A stretch of DNA of 64,000 nt from Chamaelirium japonicum. Taxonomy: Eukaryota > Streptophyta > Magnoliopsida > Liliales > Melanthiaceae. This document shows positions 1-12,912 of the stretch, one piece after another (position 1 is the stretch's first letter; each line of letters starts with the position of its first letter). Under the pieces are notes generated by a model, which saw only the letters and a program-made list of their open reading frames with translations, was not told where the DNA came from and ran no database searches. Position numbers and translations under genes: made by a program. The stretch covers positions 744,001-808,000 of the forward strand of contig CANTAL010000133.1 in NCBI GenBank assembly GCA_947650365.1, given 5' to 3'.

Positions 1-869
1 CATTCTAATTCTTTCGCACGAATGTATCCATTCTAATTCATTCGTACGATCCACCCTATTTCCTTCGTATGATCCATTCTAATTCATTCGCATGAATGGA
101 TATACATTCGTACGATCCATTCGAATTCATTCATACGATCCATTCTAATTCATTCATACTATCCATTCTAATTCATTCACAGGAATGTATCCATTCTAAT
201 TCATTCGTACGATCCATTCTAATTCATTCGCACGATCCAATCTAATTCATTTGCACGATCCATTCTAATTCATTCGTACGATCCATTCTAATTCATTCAT
301 ACGATCCATTCTAATACATTCGCACGAATGTATCCATTCTAATTCATTCTAATTCCTTCGTACGATCCATTCGTACGATCCCTTCTAATTCCTTCGCACG
401 AAAATATCCATTCAAATTCATTTGTACGATCCATTCTAATTCATTCATACGATACATTCTAATTCATTCATACGATCCATTCTAATTCATTCATACGATC
501 CATTCTAATTCCTTCGTACGATCCATTCTAATTCATTCGCACGAATGTATCCATTCTAATTCATTCGTATGATCCATTCGAATTCATTCATACGAACCAT
601 TATATTTCATTCGTATGATCCATTCTAATTCATTCACACGAATGTATCCATTCTAATTCATTCGTACGATCCATTCTAATTCATTCGCACGATCCAATCT
701 AATTCAGTCGCACGATCCATTCTAATTCATTCGTACGATCCATTCTCTTTCATTCGTACGATCCATTCTTACTCATTCGTACGAACCATTCTAATTGATT
801 CGCATGAATGTATCCATTCTAATTCATTCGTACGATCCATTCTAATTCATTCGCACGATCCATTCTAAT
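1..869 (+). repeat. Satellite F domain 1
   Basis: The window opens in mid-array, in F orientation. A CACCC-type unit at 52 pairs with the same unit at 15511, so this domain is the left copy of the 15.46 kb duplication. It ends where TAATGATC joins an R unit (ATGATCATGCG). Confidence 0.93.
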
Positions 870-1675
870 GATCATGCGAATGAATTAGAATGGATCGTAC
901 GAATGAATTAGAATGGATCATATGAATGAATCAGAATAGATCGTGCGAATGAATTAGAATGGATCGTACGAATGAATTAGAATGGATACATTCATGCGAA
1001 TGAATTAGAATAGATCGTATGAATGAATTAGATTGTATGAATTAGAATGGATCATACGAATGAGTAAGAATGGATCGTATGAATGAATTAGAATGAATCG
1101 TGCGAATGAATTAGAATAGATCATGCGAATGAATTAGAATGGATACATTCGTGCGAATGAATTAGAATGGATCGTACGAATGAATTAGAATGGATCGTAT
1201 GAATGAATTAGATTGGATCGTGCGATTGAATTAGAATGGATCTTATGAATGAATTAGAATGGATACATTCATGCGAATGAATTAGAATGGATCGTATGAA
1301 TGAATTAGATTGGATCATATGAATGAATTAGAATGGATCGTGCGAATGAATTAGAATGGATCGTACGAATGAATTAGAATGTATCGTACGAATGAATTAG
1401 AATGGATACATTCGTGCGAATGAATTAGAATGGATCATACGAAGGAATTAAGGTGGATTGTACGAATGAATTAGAATGGATACATTCGTGCGAAAGACTT
1501 AGAAGGGATTGTATGACTGAATTAGAATGGATCGTATGAATGAATAAGAATGGATCGTACGAATGAATTAGAATGGATCACATGAATGAATTAGAATGGA
1601 TCATGTGAATGAATTAGAATGGATCGTACGAATGAGTAAGAATGGATCGTACGAATGAAATAGAATGGATCGTAC
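870..1675 (-). repeat. Satellite R domain 1
   Basis: Reverse-orientation units run from the TAATGATC junction to CGTACGTACG, where F resumes. The 28-bp unit appears here as GATACATTCGTGCG. A GGAATTAAGGTGG unit near 1445 is the reverse form of the CACCC-type unit. The counterpart is 16337..17113. Confidence 0.93.
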
Positions 1676-2191
1676 GTACGATCCATTCTAATTCATTCAT
1701 ACGATCCATTCTAATTCATTCGCACGAATGTATTCATTCTAATTCATTCGTACGATCCATTCTAATTCATTCGCACAATCTATTCTAATTCATTCGTACG
1801 ATCCATTCTAATTCATTCGCAAGATCCATTCTAATTCATTTGTACGATCCATTCTAATTTATTCATACAATCCATTCTAATTCTTTTGCACGAATGTATC
1901 CATTCTAATTCATTCGTACGATCCATTCTAATTCCTTCGTACAATCTATTCTAATTTTTTCGTACGATCCATTCTTATTCATTCATACGATCCATTCTAA
2001 TTCATTCGTACGATCCATTCTAATTCATACGTACGATCCATTCGAATTCATTCATACGATCCATTCTAATTCATTCGCACGAATGTATCCATTCTAATTC
2101 ATTCGTACGATCCATTCTAATTCATTCGCATGATCCAAACTAATTCTTTCATATGATCCATTCTAATTCATTCGTATGATCCATTCTAATT
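1676..2191 (+). repeat. Satellite F domain 2
   Basis: F units begin at the self-complementary CGTACGTACG junction. The domain ends in an irregular join in which TTATGAATGAGTAAG runs into ATCCATTCGTGCG. The same join recurs at 17654, exactly 15,463 bp downstream, so it was inherited with the duplication. Confidence 0.9.
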
Positions 2192-3162
2192 TATGAATGA
2201 GTAAGATCCATTCGTGCGAATGATTAAAATGGATCACAAATGAATTAGAATGGATCGTGCTAATGAATTAGAATGGATTGCACAAAGGTATGAATTAGAA
2301 TGGATACATTCGTACAATCCATTATAATTCATTCGTACGATCCATTCTAACTCATTCGTACGATCCATTCTAATTTATTCATACGATCCATTCTAATTCA
2401 TATTCAATCGTACGATCCATTCTAATTCATTCGTCCGATCCATTTTAATTCATTCGTACGATCGATTCTAATTCATTCGTTCGATCCATTCTAAATCATT
2501 CGCAAGATCCATTCTAGAATGGATCGTACGAATGACTAAAAATGGATCGTCCGAATCAAATAGAATTGATCGTACGAATGAATTAGAATGCATCGTGCTA
2601 ATAAATTATAATGGATCGTACGAATTAATTAGAATAGATTGTACGTATGAATTAGAATGGATCGTACGAATGAATCAGAATGGATCGTGCGAATGAATTA
2701 GAATGGATCTTATGAATGAATTAGAATGGATCGTACGAATGAATTAGAATGGATCGTACGAATGAATTAGAATGGATCGTACGAATGAATATGAATTAGA
2801 ATGGATCGTATGAATGAATTAGAATGGATCGTACAAATGAATAGAATGGATCGTACGAATGAATTAGAATGGATTGTACGAATGTATCCATTCTAATTCA
2901 TTTCTTTGTGCGATCCATTCTAATTCATTCGTACGATCCATTCTAATTTATTCATACGATCCATTCTAATTCATTGGTACGATCCATTGTAATTCATTCG
3001 CATAATCTATTCTAATTCATTCGTACGATCTATTCTAATTCATTAGCACGATCCATTCTAATTGATTCGTACGATCCATTCTCTTTCATTCGTACGATCC
3101 ATTCTTATTCATTCGTACGATCGTATGAATGAATTAGAATGGATCGTATGAATTAGAATGGA
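2192..3162. repeat. Short-range inversion mosaic, left copy
   Basis: Five small domains alternate: R 2192..2310, F 2311..2514, R 2515..2885, F 2886..3118 and R 3119..3162. The F to R joins are CATTCTAGAATG (TCTAGA palindrome) near 2515 and TACGATCGTATG near 3119. The same succession of joins is found at 17656..18639, which shows the pattern is inherited as a block. Confidence 0.88.
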
Positions 3163-4789
3163 TTCATTCGTACAATCAATTCTAATTCATTCACACAATC
3201 TATTCTAATTCATTTATACGATCCATTCTAATTCATTAGCACGATCCATTCAAATTTATTCGTACGATCGATTCTAATTCATTCGTACGATCCATTCTAA
3301 TTCATTCCCATGAATGTATCCATTCTAATTCATACGTACGATCCATTCTAATTCATTCATACGATCCATTCTAACTCATTCGTACGATCCATTCTAATTC
3401 ATTCGCACCATCCATTCTAATTCATTCATACGATCCATTCTAATCCATTCGTACGATCCATTGTAATTCATTTGCACGATCCATTCTAATTCATTCATAC
3501 GATCTAATCTAATTCATTCATACGATCCATTCTAATTCATTCGCACGAATGTATCCATTCTAATTCATTCGTACGATCCATTCTAAGTCATTCGCACAAT
3601 CTATTCTAATTCATTCGTACGATCCATTCTAATTCATTCGCACGATCCATTCTATTTCATTTGCACGATCCATTCAAATTCATTCATATAATCCATTCTA
3701 ATCCTTTTGCATGAATGTATCCATTCTACTTCATTCGTACGATCCATTCAAATTCCTTCGTACGATCCATTCTAATTCCTTCGTACGATCTATTGTATTT
3801 CATTCGTATGATCCATTCTAATTCCTTCGTACGATCCATTCATTCGTACGATCCATTCTAATTCATTCGCACAATCTATTCTAATTGATTCGTACGATCC
3901 ATTCTAATTCATTCGTACGATCCATTCTAATTCATTCGCATGAATGTATCGATTCTAATTCATTCGTACGATCCATTCATTCATATGATCCATTCTAATT
4001 CTTTCGCACAATCTATTCTAATTCATTCGTACGATCCATTCTAATTCATTCATACAATCTATTCTAATTCATTAGCACGATCCATTCTAATTCATTCATA
4101 CGATCCATTCTAATTCATACGATCCATTCTAATTCATTCATACGATCCATTATATTTCATTCGTATGATCCATTCTGATTCATTCGTACGATCCATTCGA
4201 ATTCATTCATACGATCCATTCTAATTCATTCGCACAATCTATTCTAATTCATTCGTACGATCTATTCTAATTCATTAGCACGATTGATTCTAATTCATTC
4301 GTACGATCCATTCTATTTCATTCGTATGATCCATTCTTACTCATTCGTACGATCCATTCTAATTCATTCGCACGAATGTATCCATTATAATTCATTCGTA
4401 CGATCCATTCTAATTCATTCACACAATCTAATTCATTCGTACGATCCATTCTAATTCATTAGCACGATCTATTCTAATTCATTCATATGATCCATTCTAT
4501 TTCATTCGTACGATCCATTCTTACTCATTCGTACGATCCATTCTAATTCATTCGCACAATCTATTCTAATTCATTCGTACGATCCATTCTAATTCCTTCA
4601 TTCTTATTCATTTGTACGATCCATTCTAATTCATTCGCACAATCTATTCTAATTCATTCATACGATCCATTCTAATTCCTTCATTCTTATTCATTCGTAC
4701 GATCCATTCTAATTCATACGTACGATCCATTCTAATTCATTCATACGATCCAATCTAATTCATTCATACGATCAATTCTAATTCATTCG
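3163..4789 (+). repeat. Satellite F domain 3
   Basis: This domain has mixed 23- and 28-bp units, with a CTAAGTCATTCGCAC marker at 3583 that recurs at 19248 and again at 19866. It ends at CATTCGATCATACG, where F meets R through GATC. Counterpart: 18640..21062, which is longer because of a local duplication of about 618 bp. Confidence 0.9.
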
Positions 4790-5296
4790 ATCATACGAAT
4801 GAGTAAGAATGGATCGTAGGAATGAAATAGAATGGATCATACGAATGAGTAAGAATGGATCATACGAATGAAATAGAATGGATCGTATGAATGAATTAGA
4901 ATGGATACATTCGTGCAAATGAATTAGAATGGATCGTATGAATGAATTAGAATGGATCGTATGAATGAATTAGAATGGATCGTGCGAATGAATTAGAATG
5001 GATCGTACGAATGAATTAGAATGGATCATATGAATAAATTAGAATGGATCGTGCGAATGAATTAGAATGGATCGTACGAATGAATTATAATGGATACATT
5101 CGTGCGAATGAATTAGAATGGATCGTACGAATGAGTAAGAATGGATCGTAAGAATGAAATAGAATGGATCATACGAATGAATTAGAATGGATCGTGCCAA
5201 TGAATTAGATTGGATCGTACGAAGGAATTAGAATGGATACATTCGTGCGAATGAATTAGAATGGATCGTATAAATGAATTAGAATGGATTGTACGT
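4790..5296 (-). repeat. Satellite R domain 3
   Basis: It opens with paired GAGTAAG and GAAATAG units, the reverse forms of CTTACTC and CTATTTC, and closes at TTGTACGTACGATCC. Counterpart: 21063..21381, which is shorter. Confidence 0.9.
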
Positions 5297-5682
5297 ACGA
5301 TCCATTCTATTTCATTCGTACGATCCATTCTTACTCATTCGTATGATCCATTCTAATTCATTCGCACGATCCATTCTAATTCATTCATACGATTCATTCT
5401 ATTTCATTCGTATTATCCATTCTAATTCCTTCGTATGATTCATTCTAATTCATTCCCATGAATGCATTCATTCTAATTCATTCGTACGATCCATTCTAAT
5501 TCATTCGCACGAATGTATCCATTCTAATTCATTCGTACGATCCATTCTAATTCATTCGCACAATCTATTCTAATTCATTCGTACGATCCATTCTTATTCA
5601 TTAGCATGATCCATTCTAATTCATTCATACAATCCATTCTAATTCATTCGCACGATCCATTCTAATTCATTCGTACGATCCA
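5297..5682 (+). repeat. Satellite F domain 4
   Basis: A short F block contains a CATTCCCATGAATG (here CCCATGAATGC) unit. It ends at the irregular join TACGATCCAGTTGAATG. Counterpart: 21382..21783. Confidence 0.9.
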
Positions 5683-8063
5683 GTTGAATGAATTTGAATG
5701 GGTACATTCGTGCGAATGAATTAGAATGGATCGTACGAATGAGTAAAAATGGATCATATGAATGATATACAATGGATCGTACGAATGAATTAGAATAGAT
5801 CTTGCTAATGAATTAGAATGGATCGTATGAATGAATTAGAATGGATCGTGCGAATGAATTAGAATGGATCGTGCGAATGAATTAAAATGGATCGTACGAA
5901 TGAATTAGAATAGATACATTCGTGCGAATGAATTAGAATGGATCATACGAATGAGTAAGAAAAGATCGAACGAATGAAATAAAATGGATCGTATGAATGA
6001 ATTAGAATGGATCGTATGAATGAATTAGAATGGATCGTGCGAATGAATTAGAATGGATCGTACGAATAAATTAGAATGGATACATTCGTGCGAATGAATT
6101 AGAATGGATCGTACGAATGAGTAAGAATGGATCGTACGAATGAAATAGAATGGATCGTACGAATAAATTAGAATGGATCGTGCGAATGAATTAGATTGGA
6201 TCGTGCGAATGAATTAGAATGGATCGTACGAATCAATTAGAATGGATACATTCGTACGAATAAATTAGAATGGATCGTATGAATGAATTAGAATGGATCG
6301 TATTAATAAATTCGAATGAATCGTACATATGAATTATAATGGATCGTACTAATGAATTAGAATGGATCGTATGAATGAATTAGAATGGATCGTGCGAATG
6401 AATTAGAATGGATCGTACGAATGAATTTGAATGGATACATTCTTGTGAAAGTATTAGAATGGATTGTATGGATGAATTAGAATGGATCGTACGAATGAAT
6501 TAGAATGGATCGTATGAATGAATTAAAATGGATCGTGCGAATGAATTAGAATGAATCGTACGAATGAATTAGAATGGATCGTACGAATGAATATGAATGG
6601 ATTGTACGAATGAATTAGAATGGATTGTACGAATGAGTAAGAATGGATCAAATGAATGAAATAGAATGGATCGTACGAATGAATTAGAATGGATCGTACG
6701 AATGAATATGATTGGATCGTGCGAATAAATTAGATTGGATCATACGAATGTGTAAGAATGGATCGTACGAATGAAATAGAATGGATCGTATGAATGAATT
6801 AGAATGGATCATACGAATAAAATAGAATGGATCGTATGAATGAATTAGAATGGATCATATGAATTAGAATGGATCGTATGAATAAATTAGAATGGATCGT
6901 ACGAATTAATTAGAATGGATCGTATGAATGAATTAGAATGGATCGTACGAATGAATTAGAATGGATCATACGAATGAATTAGAATGGATTATACGAATGA
7001 GTACGAATGGATCGTATGAATGAAATAGAATGGATCGTACGAATAAATTAGAATGGATCGTACGAATGAATATTATTGGATCGTGCGAATAAATTAGATT
7101 GGATCATACGAATGTGTAAGAATGGATCGTACGAATGAAATAGAATGGATCGTATGAATGAATTAGAATGGATCATACGAATAAAATAGAATGGATCGTA
7201 TGAATGAATTAGAATAGATCGTATGAATTAGAATGGATCGTATGAATGAATTAGAATGGATCGTACGAATGAATTAGAATGGATCGTACGAATGAATTAG
7301 AATGGATCATACGAATGAATTAGAATGGATTGTACGAATGAGTAAGAATGGATCGTATGAATGAAATAGAATGGATCGTACGAATGAATTAGAATGGATC
7401 GTACGAATGAATATGATTGGATCGTGCGAATAAATTAGATTGGATCATACGAATGTGTAAGAATGGATCGTACGAATGAAATAGAATGGATCGTCTGAAT
7501 GAATTAGAATGGATCATACGAATAAAATAGAATGGATCGTATGAATAAATTAGAATGGATCGTATGAATTAGAATGGATCGTATGAATGAATTAGAATGG
7601 ATCGTACGAATGAATTAGAATGGATCGTACGAATGAATTAGAATGGATCGTATGAATGAATTAGAATGGATCGTGCGAATGAATTAGAAGGGATCGTACG
7701 AATAAATTAGAATGGGTACATTCGTGCGAATGAATTAGTATGGATCGTACGAATGAGTAAGAATGGATCGTATGAATGAAATAGAATAGATCGTACGAAT
7801 GAATTAGAATGGATTGTGCGAATAAATTAGATTGGATCGTGCGAATGAATTAGAATGGATCGTTCGAATGAATTAGAATGGATACATTCGTGCGAATGAA
7901 TTAGAATGGAAACATTCAAGCGAATGAATTAGAATGGATTGTGCAAATGAATTAGAATGGATCGTACGGATGAATTATAATGGATCGTATGAATGAATTA
8001 GAATAGATCGTACGAATGAATTTGAATGGATACATTCGTGCGAAAGAATTAGAATGGATCGTG
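5683..8063 (-). repeat. Satellite R domain 4 (2.4 kb)
   Basis: A continuous R block that contains the tandem triplication annotated at 6613..7655. R ends at GATCGTGCTAATTCATTC, where the strand flips without a full palindrome. The corresponding block at 21784..23004 is only about half as long and lacks the triplication, so the extra length here probably arose by local amplification. Confidence 0.92.
6613..7655 (-). repeat. Tandem triplication, 341/364-bp unit
   Basis: Three near-identical higher-order units follow each other. The rare variant TGTGTAAG marks them at 6751, 7115 and 7456, and the GAATGAGTA marker gives the same spacing (6631, 6995, 7336). The spacings are 364 and 341 bp. These equal 15 or 14 units of 23 bp plus one 19-bp unit (GATCGTATG joined directly to AATTAGAATG). 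The shared 19-bp unit and linked variants indicate recent tandem amplification by unequal exchange. Outer limits are approximate. Confidence 0.85.
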
Positions 8064-10986
8064 CTAATTCATTCATACGATCCATTCTAATTCATTCGTA
8101 CGACCTATTCTAATTCATTCGGACAATCTATTCTAATTCATTCATACGATCCATTCTAATTCATTCGCACAATCCATTCTAATTCATTTGCACGATCCAT
8201 TCTAATTCATTCATACAATCCATTCTAATTCTTTCGCACGAATGTTTCCATTCTAATTCATTCGTACGATCCACCCTAATTCCTTCGATGATCCATTCTA
8301 ATTCATTCGTATGATCCATTCTAATTCATTAGCACGATCCATTCTAATTCATTCGCACGAATGTATCCATTCTAATTCATCGTACGATCCATTCTAATTC
8401 ATTCGAACGAATGTATCCATTCTAATTCATTCGCTCGATCCATTCTAATTCATTCGCACGATCCATTCTAATTCATTCATACGATCCATTCAAATTCATT
8501 CGTACGATCCATTCTAATTCATTCGCCTGATCTATTCTAATTCATTCATACGATCCATTCTAATTCATTGATACAATCCTTTCTAATTCTTTCCCATGAA
8601 TGTATCCATTCTAATTCCTTCGAACAATCCATTCTAATTCATTGATACGATCTATTCTAATTCATTCATACAATCCATTATATTTCTTTCACACGAATGT
8701 ATCTATTCTAATTCATTTGTACGATCCACCCTAATTCCTTCGTATGATCCATTCTAATTCATTCGCACGAATATATCCATTCTAATTCATTCGTACGATC
8801 CATTCAAATTCATTAATACGATCCATTCTAATTCATTCGCACGATCCATTCTAATTCATTCGTATGATCCATTCTAATTCATTCGTACGATCCATTATAA
8901 TTCATTCGCACGATCCATTCTAATTCATTCGCACGATCCATTCTAATTTATTCGTACGATCCATTCTATTTCATTCATACGATCCATTCTATTTCATTCG
9001 TATGATCCATTCTTACTCATTCGTATGATCCATTCTAATTCATTCGCACGATCCATTCTAATTCATTCGCACGATCCATTCTAATTCATTCGCACGATCC
9101 ATTCTATTTCATTCGTACGATCCATTCTTACTCATTCGTACGATCCATTCTAATTCATTCGCATGAATGTATCCATTCTAATTCATTCGTACGATCCTTT
9201 CTAATTCATTCGCACGATCCATTCTATTTCATTCATACGATCCATTCTAATTCTTTCGTACGATCCATTCAAATTCATTCATACAATCCATTCTAATTCT
9301 TTCGCACGAATGTATCCATTCTAATTTATTCGTACGATCCATTCTAATTCATTCGCATGATTCATTCTAATTCATTCATACGATCCATTCTAATTCATTC
9401 ATACAATCCATTCTAATTCTTTCGCACGAATGTATCCATTCTAATTCATTCGTACGATCCATTGTAATTCATTCGCACGATCCAATCTAATTCATTCGAA
9501 CGATCCATTCTAATTCATTCGCACAAATGTATCCATTCTATTCTAATTCATTCGTACGATCCATTCTAATTCATTCGTATGATCCATTCTAATTCATTCG
9601 TACGAATGTATCCATTCTATTCTAATTCATTCGTACGATCTATTCTAATTCATTCGCACCATCCATTCTAATTCATTCATGCGATCCATTCTAATTAATT
9701 CGTACGATCCATTCTAATTCATTCGTATGATCCATTCGCACGATCCATTCTAATTCATTCATACAATCTATTCTAATTCATTCATACAATCCATGCTAAT
9801 TCTTTTGCACGAATGTATCCATTCTAATTCATTCGTACGATCCACCCTAATTCCTTCGTATGATCCATTTTAATTCATTCGCATGAATGTATCCATTCTA
9901 ATTCATTCGTACGATCCATTCGAATTTATTCATACGACCCATTCTAATTCATTCAGACGATCCATTCTAATTCATTCATACGATCCATTCTAATTCATTC
10001 GCACGAATGTATTCATTCGCCCAATCTATTCTAATTCATTCATACTATCCATTCTAATTCATTAGCACGATCCATTCTAATTCATTCGTACGGTCCGTTC
10101 TATTTCATTCGTACGATCCATTCTTACTCATTCCTACGATCCATTCTAATTCATTCGCACGAATGTATCCATTCTATTTCATTCATACGATCCTTTCTAA
10201 TTCATTCGCACGATCCATTCTAATTCATTCGTACGATCCATTCTAACTCATTCGCACAATCTATTCTAATTCATTCGTACGATCCATTCTAATTCATTAG
10301 CACGATCCATTCTAATTCATTCGTACGATCCATTCTATTTCATTCGTATGATCCATTCTTACTCATTCGTACGATCCATTCTAATTTATTCGCACGAATG
10401 TATCCATTCTAATTCATTCATACGATCCATTCTAATTCATTCGCATGATCCATTCTAATTCATTCATACGATCCATTCTTATTCATTCGTACGATCCATT
10501 GTAATTCATTCGCACAATCCATTCTAATTCATTCATACGATCCATTCTAATTCATTCATACAATCCATTCTAATTCTTTCACACGAATGTATCCATTCTA
10601 ATTCATTCGTACGATCCACCCTAATTTCTTTGTATGATCCATTCTGATTCATTCGCACAAAAGTATCCATTCTAATTCATTCGTACATCCATTCTAATTC
10701 ATTCATACGATCCATTCCAATTCATTTGCACGATCCATTCTAATTCATTCGTACGATCCATTCTAATTCATTCACACGATCCATTCTAATTAATTCGCAG
10801 GATCCATTCTAATTCATTCGCACGATCCATTCTAATTCCTTCGTCCGATCCATTCTATTTCATTCGTATGATCCATTCTAATTCCTTCGTACGATCTATT
10901 CTAATTCATTCCCATGAATGTATCCATTCTAATTCATGCAAACGATCCATTCTTACTTATTCGTACGATCCATTCTAATTCCTACG
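8064..10986 (+). repeat. Satellite F domain 5 (2.9 kb)
   Basis: An F block with several CACCC modules (near 8271, 8729, 9843 and 10618) and CTATTTC/CTTACTC pairs. Two 28-bp units at 10161 and 10396 are 235 bp apart (9 x 23 + 28). The block ends at CCTACGATCGTGCG, an F to R join on GATC. Confidence 0.92.
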
Positions 10987-12912
10987 ATCGTGCGAACGAA
11001 ATAGAATAGATCGTACGAATGAATTAGAATAGATTGTGCGAATGAATTAGTGTGGATACATTCATGGGAATGAATTAGAATGGATCGTACGAAGGAATTA
11101 GAATGGATCATACGAATGAAATAGAATGAATCGTACGAAGGAATTAGAATGGATCGTACGAAGGAATTAAAATGGATCGTACAAAGGAATTAGAATGGAT
11201 CATACGAATGAATTAGAATAGATTGTGCGAATGAATTAGAATGGATGGTACGAATGAATTAGAATGGATACTTTCGGGCGAAAGAATTAGAATGGATTGT
11301 ATGAATGAATTAGAATGGATACAATCGTGCGAAGGAATTAGAATGGATGGTACGAATGGATCATACGAAGGAATTAGAATGAAATAGAATAGATCGTACG
11401 AATGAATTAGAATGGATATTGCTAATGAATTAGAATGGATCGTACGAATGAATTAGAGTAGATTATGCGAATGAATTAGAATGGATCGTACAAATGAATT
11501 AGAATGGATACATTCGTGCGAATGAATTAGATTGGATCGTATGAATGAATTAGAATGGATCGTACGTAAGAATTAGAATGGATACATTCATGGGAATGAA
11601 TTAGAATGGATCGGACAAAGGAATTAGAATGGATCGTACGAATGAATTAGGGTGGATCGTGCGAATGAATTAGAATGGATACATTCGTGCGAATGAATTA
11701 GAATGGATCGTATGAATTAATTAGAATGGATTGTGCGAATGAATTAGAATGGATCGTACGAATGAATTAGAATGGATCATATGAATGAATTAGAATAGAT
11801 CGTGCGAATGAATTAGAATGGATCGTACGAATGAATTAGAATGTATACATTCGTGCGAATGAATTAGAATGGATCGTACGAATGAGTAAGAATGGATCGT
11901 ATGAATGAAATAGAAGGGATCGTACGAATAAATTAGAATGGATCGTGCTAATGAATTAGAATGGATCGTACGAATGAATTAGAATAGATTGTACGAATGA
12001 ATTAGAATGGATCGTATGAATGAATTAGAATGGATCGAACGAATGAATTAGAATCGATACATTCGTGCGAATGAATTAGATTGGATCGTACAAATGAGTA
12101 AGAATGGATCGTACAAATGAAATAGAATGAATCGTACGAATGAATTAGAATGGATCGTGCTAATGAATTAGAATGGATCGTACGAATGAATTAGAATAGA
12201 TTGTGCGAATGAATTAGAATGGATCGTATGAATAAATTAGAATGGATCGTATGAATGAATTTGAATGGATCGTACGAATGAATTTGAATGGATACATTCG
12301 TGCCAATGAATTAGAATGAATCGTAGGAATAAGTAAGAATGGATCGTACGAATGAAATAGAATGGATCGTGCTAATGAATTAGAATGGATCGTACGAATT
12401 AATTAGAATGGATCGTATGAATGAATTAGAATAGATCGTGCGAATGAATTAGAATGGATCGTACGAATGAATTAGAATGGATACATTCGTGCGAATGAAT
12501 TAGAATGCATTGTAGGAATGAATTAGAATGGATCGTATGAATGAATTAGAATGGATCATGCGAACAAATTAGAATTGATCATACGAATGAATTAGAATGG
12601 ATCGTATAAATGAATTAGAATGGATCGTGCGAATGAATTAGAATGGATCGTATGAAAGAATTAGAATGGATACATTCGTGCGAATGAATTAGAATAGATC
12701 GTACGAATGAGTAATAATGGATCATACGAATGAAATAGAATGGATCGTACGAATGAATTAGAATGGATCGTGCTAATGAATTAGAATGGATCGTACGAAT
12801 GGATTAGAATGGATCGTACGAATGAATTAGAATGGATCGTACGAATGAATTAGAATGGATCGAACGAATGAGTAAGAATGGATCATACGAATGCAATAGA
12901 ATGGATCGAATG
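10987..12912 (-). repeat. Satellite R domain 5 (1.9 kb)
   Basis: Reverse units with frequent GATACATTCGTGCG (28-bp form) and GATACATTCATGGG (reverse of the CATTCCCATG form, near 11585). It ends at GGATCGAATGTACGATCC, where F resumes. Confidence 0.92.
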
